Positions 45,845 to 53,186 of a stretch of 64,000 bases of DNA are shown piece after piece (within the stretch, counting starts at the first letter, position 1; each line of letters begins with the position of its first letter). The position numbers and the translations under genes are program-made. The stretch spans positions 62,001 to 126,000 of the forward strand of contig JAFYXL010000025.1 of NCBI GenBank assembly GCA_017546165.1. The letters are read 5' to 3'. The notes under the pieces were generated by a model. It did no database searches, was not told where the DNA came from, and saw nothing but the letters and a program-made list of their open reading frames with translations. The stretch comes from Clostridia bacterium. GTDB lineage: Bacteria > Bacillota > Clostridia > Monoglobales > Monoglobaceae.

Positions 45845-45943
45845 ATTTAACCCTCCAATTTAAATCATTATCAAAATTTTTGGTTTCTTCCATGACAATG
45901 ACAGTTCGCTGTCAAATATTTTACGCTAAAATATACTTATTAT

Positions 45944-45972
45944 ATAATACAACTTACTTTTGACATTGTCAA
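45944..45972 (-). promoter_or_regulatory. Promoter of the nucleotidyltransferase gene
   Basis: On the minus strand TTGACA (45972-45967), 17 bp, TATTAT (45949-45944). The leader contains a small hairpin, TGACAG-CGAA-CTGTCA. With the rpmB promoter at 46070-46098 this accounts for the 45845-46153 gap, where I see no gene. Confidence 0.75.
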
Positions 45973-46069
45973 GTATTCATTAATATCCCTATTTTACTAT
46001 TAAAAAAGGCCTCTCTTTGCCCAGAATTGTAGTTTTTAGATATTTTTTTATTTTTTTTCTAAAAAATGC

Positions 46070-46098
46070 TTGCAAAAGCAAAAGTATTCTGCTATAAT
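46070..46098 (+). promoter_or_regulatory. Promoter of rpmB
   Basis: TTGCAA, 17 bp, TATAAT, about 55 bp before the start codon. Confidence 0.82.
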
Positions 46099-46153
46099 GG
46101 TTTGAGTTGAATTAAATTGATTTATTTTGATTGTATTTAGGAGGTGTATAGAT

Positions 46154-46342
46154 ATGGCAAAATGCGAAGTTTGCGGCAAGGAAATGAAGTTTGGAATTAA
46201 AGTTTCCCATTCACACCGTCGTTCTAATAGAACTTGGAAGCCCAATATCAGAAGAGTTAGGGCCGTTGTTGACGGAACTCCAAAGAGAGTTTATGTATGT
46301 TCAAGATGCTTGAGATCAGGAAAAGTTCAGAGAGCTGTCTAA
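46154..46342 (+). CDS. rpmB: 50S ribosomal protein L28
   Basis: A 62-residue L28 of the zinc-binding type: CEVCGK at the N-terminus and CSRCLRSG at the C-terminus supply four Cys. HSHRRSNRTWKPN is the family core. ATG 46154 follows AGGAGGTG; a longer frame upstream has no SD. It is convergent with spoVM, its neighbour in Bacillus subtilis too. Confidence 0.97.
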   Translation: MAKCEVCGKEMKFGIKVSHSHRRSNRTWKPNIRRVRAVVDGTPKRVYVCSRCLRSGKVQRAV

Positions 46343-46351
46343 TTGACAACT

Positions 46352-46392
46352 AAGAGCCACAAGTGCAAACGCACTTATGGCTCTTTTATTTT
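46352..46392. terminator. Terminator shared by rpmB and spoVM
   Basis: Stem AAGAGCCA...AAGTGC / GCACTT...TGGCTCTT with loop AAAC and a T-run on the plus side. It lies between convergent genes. Confidence 0.85.
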
Positions 46393-46423
46393 GTGGAATT
46401 TCCCTCTTTATTATGTATTTATA

Positions 46424-46504
46424 TTAACTCTCGTCTTTTATCTTAAATATGCTTTTTAAAATTCCCCTCAAAAATTTGGGAGCTTTTACAACTACTATTT
46501 TCAT
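46424..46504 (-). CDS. spoVM: Stage V sporulation protein SpoVM
   Basis: A 26-residue peptide beginning MKIVVVKAPKFLRGI. Bacillus SpoVM is also 26 residues and starts MKFYTIKLPKFLGGI: the Lys7, Pro9, Lys10, Phe11, Leu12 and Gly-Ile pattern is shared. SpoVM is an amphipathic helix that recognises the convex forespore membrane and anchors SpoIVA to begin coat assembly. AAGGGG lies 7 nt before the ATG. The adjacent rpmB gene supports the call by synteny. It is 15 nt downstream of a small membrane-protein gene. Confidence 0.88.
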   Translation of the reverse strand: MKIVVVKAPKFLRGILKSIFKIKDES

Positions 46505-46519
46505 ATTAATCCCCTTTCT

Positions 46520-46693
46520 TTATTTTTTCACTATTACACAAACTCCCGCACCTATAAGGCACAGACCCAACAAGGTGATAAGAACATACCTCGGTATTGC
46601 ATATGCCAAAAACAAACCGCATCCCATTGCTATGAAAAAATATCCCACTGCACAGTTTGATCTTTTGCGGCAACATCTCTTTTTCCTGAACAT
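46520..46693 (-). CDS. Small two-helix membrane protein upstream of spoVM
   Basis: A 57-residue ORF with a Lys/Arg/Cys-rich N-terminus (MFRKKRCCRKR) and two hydrophobic segments, one around VGYFFIAMGCGLFL and one around ITLLGLCLIGAGVCVIV, joined by a short polar turn. AAAGGTGGG lies about 9 nt before the ATG. It is followed after 15 nt by spoVM, so the two are probably one operon and it may be expressed in sporulation (inference). I do not recognise the family. Confidence 0.75.
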   Translation of the reverse strand: MFRKKRCCRKRSNCAVGYFFIAMGCGLFLAYAIPRYVLITLLGLCLIGAGVCVIVKK

Positions 46694-46775
46694 TCAAATC
46701 ACCCACCTTTTAATTTCATTATATTCCTTTGACCCAATTTGGTTACCCCTATTGTATTTTAGTTTTTATAACTGC

Positions 46776-46804
46776 TTGTTTTTTGCCTGTAACTGTGATA
46801 CAAT
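46776..46804 (+). promoter_or_regulatory. Promoter of yhaO-yhaN
   Basis: TTGTTT, 17 bp, TACAAT, 33 bp before the yhaO start codon. Confidence 0.6.
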
Positions 46805-46836
46805 GATAAAAACGATTTTTTGAAAGGAAGCCTCAG

Positions 46837-47964
46837 ATGAACAGTGTAAAAATTCTTCATACCGCAGACCTTCACATAGGTTCAGGCCGCATCAATGTAA
46901 AAGGCGGGAAAGCCGAAATTGAGAATACCTTTCTCAGGATAATCAATACCTGTAAATCACAAAACGTTGACTTTTTGCTCATTGCAGGCGACCTTTTTGA
47001 TACACCCTTTGTTTCTGCCGATGTTGCATCAAAAATAATCTCTGCAATGTCACAGATCCCCGACACCATAATCGTAATCTCCCCGGGCAACCATGACTGT
47101 GCTTGCCCCGGTTCAGTATATCTTAAATACGAATTTCCTGAAAATGTCATCATATTTAATTCATTTTTGAAATATCAAGACTTTCCCCAAAAGAATGTTC
47201 GGCTTTGGGGCGCAGGCTTTACCGACCGGTTTGAAAGCCTTCCTCTGCTTCAGTCAAATATTGAAAACAGCACGGATCGTATAAACATTTGCGTTCTCCA
47301 CGGCGAACTTGTAGCTGAAAATTCATCCGGTACATATAACCCCATCCACCCATCCACAATTGAAAAAAGCGGCTTTGATTATATGGCACTGGGGCACATC
47401 CACAAACGCTCGGATATTGAAAAGCTTGGAAAAACCCATTTTTCATACAGTGGTTGTCCGGATGGTATGGGGTTTGACGAAACCGGCTCTTTGGGGGTGT
47501 ATATTGGTACTGTTTCAAAGGAATCCGCTAATCTTGAATTCCTTGAAATGTCCTCCCGAGAATACATAATCGACAATGTTGACATCACGCTCTGCAAAAA
47601 TACATTTGACATATCGGACAAAATTTTAAGCCGGGTAAAACAACATTACAGCGAAAAATTTACAGAAAATCTTTATCGTATTACACTTACAGGCACAGTC
47701 CCGGCAGATGTATCCCTGTCTATCGCTCAACTCGAGTCAGTACTTGGGGATACATTATATTATGCAGAAGTCATTGACAAAAGTGATACTGATGTAACCC
47801 ATATTGAAAAGTTGGCTACAGAAACATCCCTGCGTGGTATTTTTGTAAGGAAAATGCTTGATAAACTGAAATCCGCTTCCTTAGAAGAACAGCTTTTGTA
47901 TAAAAATGCATTAAAAATTGGTCTTCAATCCTTTAGCAAAGGGGTGACTCTTGATGATAATTAA
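46837..47964 (+). CDS. yhaO: YhaO-like DNA repair exonuclease (SbcD/Mre11 family)
   Basis: A 375-residue calcineurin-type phosphoesterase. Mre11 motifs are visible: HTADLHIGS, AGDLFDTP, PGNHDC, HGEL and LGHIHKR. With the SMC-like ATPase encoded next, it should form an SbcCD/Mre11-Rad50-like nuclease that processes DNA ends. AAAGGAAG lies before the ATG. Overlaps yhaN by 11 nt. Confidence 0.88.
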   Translation: MNSVKILHTADLHIGSGRINVKGGKAEIENTFLRIINTCKSQNVDFLLIAGDLFDTPFVSADVASKIISAMSQIPDTIIVISPGNHDCACPGSVYLKYEFPENVIIFNSFLKYQDFPQKNVRLWGAGFTDRFESLPLLQSNIENSTDRINICVLHGELVAENSSGTYNPIHPSTIEKSGFDYMALGHIHKRSDIEKLGKTHFSYSGCPDGMGFDETGSLGVYIGTVSKESANLEFLEMSSREYIIDNVDITLCKNTFDISDKILSRVKQHYSEKFTENLYRITLTGTVPADVSLSIAQLESVLGDTLYYAEVIDKSDTDVTHIEKLATETSLRGIFVRKMLDKLKSASLEEQLLYKNALKIGLQSFSKGVTLDDN

Positions 47965-50335
47965 AAAAATAGAAGTTGAAGGTTTTGGCAAATTTACCAA
48001 TAAAGCATTTGACTTTAATAATGGTTTAAATCTCATATATGGACACAACGAAGACGGCAAGACCACACTTATGTCATTTATCAAAATGATGTTTTACAGC
48101 AGCAGCAGTAAGACCGAAAAGGCAATTGACCTCTTTAAATCTCTGCGCAAGAAATACAGACCCTGGAACGGTGATTCTATGTCAGGCACCATTGAATTTG
48201 AAACAAATGGTATGACATATCGGCTCCAAAAAGAGTTTTTAAAATCAGAGGCAAGTGATAAGACTAACATTTTTTGCATTACTACCGGAGAAAACATCCA
48301 GATAGAAAATAAAAACGATGCGGGAGAGTACTTTTTCGGTATGAATCTTGAAGAATTTGAGCGCAGCATCTTTATTGGTCAAAACGGTGGTTTTACAGCA
48401 GACAGTACAGGAGACAGCCTTGCTATGCGTATTTCAAATCTTTCGGTTTCAGGAGATGAAAATATCTCACAGGACCTTATATTAAAGCGTCTTTCAAGCG
48501 CCGCAGAAGAACTTGTCTCAAAAAGCCACAAAAAAGGCCTTCTGGTTGAGGCAGAAAAAAGACTTGAAGAATTGCAAATGGAGAAGCAGAAACTTTTGCA
48601 ACTTGAGGAAGACCAAAAGGATATTGAAATCCATATTACTAAGCTTTCAGCAGAGATACAAGGCCTTGAGAATGACCTTAATGCACTATCTGACAGCGAA
48701 AAGATAGAATCTGCAAAAAAAGAACTAAACGCATTTTACACACTTCACAACAAGCTCAATCTCCTAAAAGCAGTAAAAGGACAATTGGCGGTATATAATG
48801 CCACCACAGCAGATATGGAAAAGTATGCGGATTCGGCAAAAGAACTAAACCAAAAAATCGAAGACAGTCTTGCCATTATTCAAGAAACTTCCTCCTCCAA
48901 AAATATTACTATATCCGATGAGGAATACTCAAAGCTCACAGACCTTGATAAAAAATGCACTGAACTCAGGCAAGACCTGGGGGTTATCCGTGAGCGTATA
49001 ACCGCTCTTGAATTGGAGCTTGCTGACAAAACAAAAACTGCAACAAGGCTTTCACAAACCATTGCAGCATCTGTTTTGGGAATATCTGCGGTAGTATCAG
49101 TAGTTTCCTATTTGCTTTTACCCTATGGCACATATATGGGTATTGGTATCCTTGGCATTGGAATAATTTTATTTATATCATTACTTCTGACCGCAAAAAA
49201 GCGCGCACTTTCAAAATTTACTGTTCAGTTGGTAAAGCGTGATATCGACGGAGCAATACGAGGCCTTTGTCATTTTGATGAATCAATGATTGACAAATCC
49301 GCCACTCTTTTGGAATCAGAGTTTAACGCAAAGCTTTCTGATGCTGTTTGGTCTCTGTCGCAAGGATTATCCCTCCACGGCATTGGCAGTGTTTCTGAAT
49401 TAAAAACAAAATCCGCACCGGCTCAGGCAGAAAACATCAAAGCTCTTACAGAGGAATTAATGCTGCAAAAGGAACAATTTATAGCCCTTGGGTGTACTAT
49501 AAAACCAATTTCAACTTTTTCTGCTGCAAAGATACTCTTTGTCGAGCTTTGTGAAAGCCTCAGTAAATTCAAATCACTTTCAAACGAAATTGAAACCATA
49601 TGTGCTGCAACAGGCATCACCGATACTTCTGAGGATTTTGTGTCAGGCAAGATAAAGTCTTTGGGTGAATTTATCCAAAATGCCCCAAAAACTCAAATAG
49701 TCAACGAATCCTCTCACAACCAGATACGCATTGAGCTTGGTGAAAAACGTGCTCTTCTTAACAAGTATCAGGCACAAATCAAGCACCCTGAACGAAATAT
49801 TTCAGAAGTAACTAAAGAAATTAAATTAACTATGTCTCATATCAATGACCTTAAACAAAGATTTTCCGAAATCAATCTCGCTATCGAAGTAATGAATGAG
49901 GCAATTCTTGATACAAACAAAGGTCTTGGCTCACACCTGAGCAAAAAGGTAAGCGAATACCTTGCAAAAATATCCGGCGGCAAATACACGGATGTGCTGG
50001 TTCCCCGAGATTTAAGTCTTGAAACCCGCAGCCAGAACAGTCAAACTTTTCACGAGTGGAAATACCTCAGCAGCGGTGCGATTGACAGGATTTATCTTGC
50101 CCTTCGTCTGGCTATGACCGATATACTGGCAGAAAAGCACGAAACTCTGCCCCTGTTCTTGGACGATATTCTCTCGCAATACGATGATGACGCCTGTGAG
50201 ACTTCATTGAAATTCTTAAAAGAATATTTTGAAACTTCCGGTTCTGTATCCCAAATGATATTTTTTACCTGCCACAAGAACATTCTTGACCTTGCAAAAA
50301 ATATTTTTGACGATGCCAAAGAAATTTCACTTTAA
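47954..50335 (+). CDS. yhaN: YhaN-like Rad50/SMC-type ATPase
   Basis: A 793-residue ABC-type ATPase of the Rad50/SbcC group. The Walker A is GHNEDGKTT near residue 30, coiled coil fills about 185-620, and the C-terminal lobe has the signature LSSGAIDRIYLALRL and Walker B LPLFLDDILSQYDDD. Two hydrophobic segments near 365-415 interrupt the coiled coil where a zinc hook would be, as in other YhaN proteins, implying membrane association. ATG 47954 is preferred to a TTG 3 nt earlier. Confidence 0.87.
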   Translation: MIIKKIEVEGFGKFTNKAFDFNNGLNLIYGHNEDGKTTLMSFIKMMFYSSSSKTEKAIDLFKSLRKKYRPWNGDSMSGTIEFETNGMTYRLQKEFLKSEASDKTNIFCITTGENIQIENKNDAGEYFFGMNLEEFERSIFIGQNGGFTADSTGDSLAMRISNLSVSGDENISQDLILKRLSSAAEELVSKSHKKGLLVEAEKRLEELQMEKQKLLQLEEDQKDIEIHITKLSAEIQGLENDLNALSDSEKIESAKKELNAFYTLHNKLNLLKAVKGQLAVYNATTADMEKYADSAKELNQKIEDSLAIIQETSSSKNITISDEEYSKLTDLDKKCTELRQDLGVIRERITALELELADKTKTATRLSQTIAASVLGISAVVSVVSYLLLPYGTYMGIGILGIGIILFISLLLTAKKRALSKFTVQLVKRDIDGAIRGLCHFDESMIDKSATLLESEFNAKLSDAVWSLSQGLSLHGIGSVSELKTKSAPAQAENIKALTEELMLQKEQFIALGCTIKPISTFSAAKILFVELCESLSKFKSLSNEIETICAATGITDTSEDFVSGKIKSLGEFIQNAPKTQIVNESSHNQIRIELGEKRALLNKYQAQIKHPERNISEVTKEIKLTMSHINDLKQRFSEINLAIEVMNEAILDTNKGLGSHLSKKVSEYLAKISGGKYTDVLVPRDLSLETRSQNSQTFHEWKYLSSGAIDRIYLALRLAMTDILAEKHETLPLFLDDILSQYDDDACETSLKFLKEYFETSGSVSQMIFFTCHKNILDLAKNIFDDAKEISL

Positions 50336-50369
50336 TTGCATATAATATTAAGGAAGAAGGACGACCAAT

Positions 50370-50981
50370 ATGGCAATGACAATAACATATGAATTTGGAG
50401 GATCCCTTTACGTAAATTTTACAAACCAATGCAGCAATGACTGTGTTTTTTGTCTGCGCAATAATCACGACAATGTAAACGGTGAAGACAATCTTTGGCT
50501 TGACCACGAGCCCACATTTGACGAAATAAAAGCAGATTTTGAAAAACGCGATATGAAATCTTATAATTGGGTGGTTTTTTGCGGATATGGTGAGCCCCTT
50601 ATGAAATTTGACATTTGTATAAAAACCGCAAAATGGCTCAAGGCAACATACCCTCATATAAAAATCCGAATCAACACCAACGGTCAGGTAAATATGATTG
50701 AAAAACGCGATGTGACGCCTGAATTTCACAAAATTATTGACGCCCTTTCAATCAGCCTCAATGCCCCCGACGCAAAGCGATATGACCAGCTTTGCAAAAG
50801 CACATTTGGCGAAGCTGCCTTTGCGGGTCTTTTAGACTTTGCAAAAAAAGCAAAAAAGTATGTTCCATCGGTTACCCTGTCCATTGTTGATAAAGACTTG
50901 ACTTGCGAGGATATCGACAAATGCAAAGCTTTGGCAAAAGATTGCAATGTTTCATTCAGAATTCGTGAATATATTGAATAA
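50370..50981 (+). CDS. Radical SAM protein, TatD-associated type
   Basis: A 203-residue radical SAM enzyme with the 4Fe-4S motif CSNDCVFC near residue 22, GYGEPLM (SAM-binding GGE-like), and INTNGQVN. Size and sequence fit the TatD-nuclease-associated radical SAM family (TIGR04038). No tatD gene lies in the window. No auxiliary-cluster domain. The reaction is unknown. Confidence 0.78.
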   Translation: MAMTITYEFGGSLYVNFTNQCSNDCVFCLRNNHDNVNGEDNLWLDHEPTFDEIKADFEKRDMKSYNWVVFCGYGEPLMKFDICIKTAKWLKATYPHIKIRINTNGQVNMIEKRDVTPEFHKIIDALSISLNAPDAKRYDQLCKSTFGEAAFAGLLDFAKKAKKYVPSVTLSIVDKDLTCEDIDKCKALAKDCNVSFRIREYIE

Positions 50982-50999
50982 CAGAAGGGTTTGACAATT

Positions 51000-51896
51000 A
51001 TGCAGTTTGAAATCAAACCGGTCACTTTGAAGGATAAGCCCCTTTTTGACCGATACTTTTCTTTAAATAACGGAATCAATTCCGAATACACTTTTACCAA
51101 TATGTTTATGTGGCAAAAAAGCTACAACATACGCTATGCTGTAATTGACAATATGCTTTGCATATTGTCCCAGCACGGCAGCGGGGCTGAAACCGTTAAC
51201 TTCCCATTGGGGGAAGGCGATGTAAAACCTGTTATCTCATCGCTCCTTGAATATTTTAAAAATTCAGGACAAAGCCCCCTTATCAGGATTTACAGCGAAG
51301 ATGAAATTAATCGGCTAAATCAAGCGTTCCCCGATGCCTTTATCCTCACCAAGGACCGCAACTCCTTTGACTATGTTTATAAAATTAATGACCTCATAGA
51401 GCTACGGGGCAGCGACTATCACGCTAAAAAGAATCATATAAATCGTTTTTTGGCAAAGTATTCCTATGAATATATCAACATAACAAATGATAACTTGCAT
51501 CTTTGCTATGATATGTTTGAGCGTTGGTGTGACAGTAAAATTTATACCATTTCAGGTATTGAGGAGCAACGAGAAGCCGTAAAAATACTTTTTAACAATT
51601 TTGACAAACTCAACCTTGTGGGCGGTGGTATCACAGTTGATAATAATATAGTGGCATTTTCAATCGGCGAAGTTTTAAATGCTGATAAATCGATGGTTGT
51701 AATTCATCTTGAACACGCAGATACAAATTTCCAAGGCAGCTTTCCCTTTATCAATCAGCAATTTTTAGTTCATAGTTGGGATAACTTTGAATATGTAAAT
51801 CGTGAAGAAGATATGGGGCTTGCCGGGCTCAGACGGGCAAAACAATCATACCGCCCTTGTCTTATGGTTGAAAAATATATTGCTTCACTTATTTAA
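51000..51896 (+). CDS. DUF2156-domain protein (GNAT-like)
   Basis: A 298-residue soluble protein of the DUF2156 family, related to the C-terminal aminoacyl-transfer domain of lysyl-phosphatidylglycerol synthase, with two GNAT-like halves. The C-terminus NREEDMGLAGLRRAKQSYRP is typical. It has no membrane helices, so it is not a full MprF. ATG 51000 is chosen over TTG 50991, with AGAAGGG upstream. Function unknown. Confidence 0.8.
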   Translation: MQFEIKPVTLKDKPLFDRYFSLNNGINSEYTFTNMFMWQKSYNIRYAVIDNMLCILSQHGSGAETVNFPLGEGDVKPVISSLLEYFKNSGQSPLIRIYSEDEINRLNQAFPDAFILTKDRNSFDYVYKINDLIELRGSDYHAKKNHINRFLAKYSYEYINITNDNLHLCYDMFERWCDSKIYTISGIEEQREAVKILFNNFDKLNLVGGGITVDNNIVAFSIGEVLNADKSMVVIHLEHADTNFQGSFPFINQQFLVHSWDNFEYVNREEDMGLAGLRRAKQSYRPCLMVEKYIASLI

Positions 51897-51906
51897 AATG
51901 GAATAC

Positions 51907-51970
51907 AAAATCACATCCTTGTGTATATATGTAGTGTGGACAACTATTTGACAAAGGATGTGATTTTTTT
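51907..51970 (+). terminator. Long-loop terminator-like hairpin containing the bofA ribosome binding site
   Basis: Perfect 14-bp arms (51907-51920 and 51954-51967) with a 33-base loop, then a T-run. It follows the DUF2156 gene, so it can be its terminator. The 3' arm is also the only SD (AAAGGATGTG) for bofA. Confidence 0.65.
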
Positions 51971-52235
51971 GTTTTTTGACAGTACTTCCATTTTTGCATA
52001 TGCAGTTGGACTTGTTTTGGTTTTTGTCATATGCAGAATATTTATAAAACCAATCAAGTGGATTTTAAAGCTTGTAATCAATGGCATTTTAGGAGGCCTT
52101 ATTCTTGCCGCAGTGAACTTTGTTGGCGGTTTTGCAGGAATAACCATTGTTATAAGCCCTCTCTCCGCACTTTTGGTAGGTCTTTTGGGCGTACCGGGTG
52201 TTTTGTTGGTAGCCCTGCTGCAATATTTTCTTTGA
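51969..52235 (+). CDS. bofA: Pro-sigma-K processing inhibitor BofA
   Basis: An 88-residue membrane protein with two or three hydrophobic segments and the conserved C-terminus SPLSALLVGLLGVPGVLLVALL of BofA. It restrains the SpoIVFB protease in the mother cell membrane until engulfment checkpoint signals arrive. TTG 51969 is chosen because AAAGGATG is upstream and the length equals Bacillus BofA (87); a GTG at 51921 gives 104 residues with no SD. Confidence 0.85.
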   Translation: MFFDSTSIFAYAVGLVLVFVICRIFIKPIKWILKLVINGILGGLILAAVNFVGGFAGITIVISPLSALLVGLLGVPGVLLVALLQYFL

Positions 52236-52261
52236 AATCATAGTTATTTTTTACAAAATTA

Positions 52262-52289
52262 TTGACAAATTTTTCATTTGATGTATAAT
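52262..52289 (+). promoter_or_regulatory. Promoter of the thiT transcript
   Basis: TTGACA, 16 bp, TATAAT, ending about 10 bp before the TPP riboswitch. Confidence 0.85.
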
Positions 52290-52300
52290 AAACTTAGCAA

Positions 52301-52394
52301 AAGGGGGAGCTCGTGCAATCGGGCTGAGAGTAAGCGTATTGCCGCTTAGACCCATACAACCTGATTTGGGTAATGCCAACGAAGGGATTATAGC
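52301..52394 (+). promoter_or_regulatory. TPP riboswitch (THI element)
   Basis: The THI-box core is unmistakable: CTGAGAGT, then GACCC, then ACCTGATTTGGGTAATGCC and AACGAAGGGA. It binds thiamine pyrophosphate. A terminator at 52406-52437 follows, and then the thiamine transporter gene, so TPP should cause premature termination. Confidence 0.97.
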
Positions 52395-52405
52395 TTAGAT
52401 GTATC

Positions 52406-52437
52406 AAGGTTATATCCATTCGGATATAACCTTTTTT
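52406..52437 (+). terminator. Riboswitch-controlled terminator
   Basis: Stem AAGGTTATATCC / GGATATAACCTT with loop ATTC and a T-run, placed 84 bp before the thiT start codon as expression platform of the TPP riboswitch. Confidence 0.88.
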
Positions 52438-52521
52438 CATTCTGATTTGAAGCAAAGCGCGCGGTTTCAAAAAGCTATCCGTCAGATGCCTTTTGCAATA
52501 AAACGAAAGGAATGATTTTTT

Positions 52522-53151
52522 ATGAAAACTAAAAGAATGGTAACCTGCGCTATGATGGTTGCAATAGCCACGGTGCTATCTGCCATAAAACCGTTTGCCC
52601 TGCCTTTTGGTGGGGGCATAACACTGGTTTCTATGATGCCTATTTGTCTGATAGCATACATTTATGGCACAAAGGTGGGGATGCTTTCGGCATTCGTTTA
52701 CAGTATAGCACAAATGATGCTTGACCCTCACGTGATCGGGGCGGCATTTTTGCCCGGTGAGGAGCAAATGATTTTTGGCAAGGCTGTTTTAATGTGTATT
52801 TTGGACTACACCTTGGCATTTACAGTCCTGGGATTTAGCGGTATTTTTAAGGGTAAGTTGAAGAACGATTTTACCTCTGTTACATTGGGGGCAATTCTTT
52901 CCACCACACTTCGTTACCTGTGTCATATTGCGTCCGGCTATATACTCTGGGGCAGCTATGCACAATGGTTTTTCTCTCAGGAAGGTTTTTATCGTATTGG
53001 ACAATCTATACTTAACACATTTTCAGGCAATGGTCTGGCTCTGATTTATTCTGTGTTCTATAACGGTCTTTATATGGTACCTGAAATAATCCTGACTGCC
53101 ATTATTACCCCGCTTGTATATCAGGCCCTTAAAAAAGGACAAGTTATATAA
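52522..53151 (+). CDS. thiT: Thiamine ECF transporter substrate-binding protein ThiT
   Basis: A 209-residue membrane protein with about six hydrophobic helices: the S component of an energy-coupling-factor transporter. Motifs near the N-terminus (LPFGGGITLVSMMPICLIAYIYG) and the C-terminal EIILTAIITPLV match ThiT/YuaJ. The TPP riboswitch upstream supports thiamine as substrate. It should share an EcfAAT energising module not encoded here. AAAGGAATG precedes the ATG. Confidence 0.95.
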   Translation: MKTKRMVTCAMMVAIATVLSAIKPFALPFGGGITLVSMMPICLIAYIYGTKVGMLSAFVYSIAQMMLDPHVIGAAFLPGEEQMIFGKAVLMCILDYTLAFTVLGFSGIFKGKLKNDFTSVTLGAILSTTLRYLCHIASGYILWGSYAQWFFSQEGFYRIGQSILNTFSGNGLALIYSVFYNGLYMVPEIILTAIITPLVYQALKKGQVI

Positions 53152-53152
53152 T

Positions 53153-53181
53153 AAAAAAACACCCGAAAGGGTGTTTTTTTA
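53153..53181. terminator. Bidirectional terminator between thiT and the UPF0182 gene
   Basis: Stem AAAAACACCC / GGGTGTTTTT with loop GAAA, flanked by A and T runs, between convergent genes. Confidence 0.9.
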
Positions 53182-53186
53182 TTATG

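Noticed and set aside
46449-46823. 124-codon hydrophobic plus-strand ORF
   Set aside because: It is antisense to spoVM and the small membrane-protein gene, has no SD, and overlaps the yhaO promoter; the minus-strand genes explain the region better.
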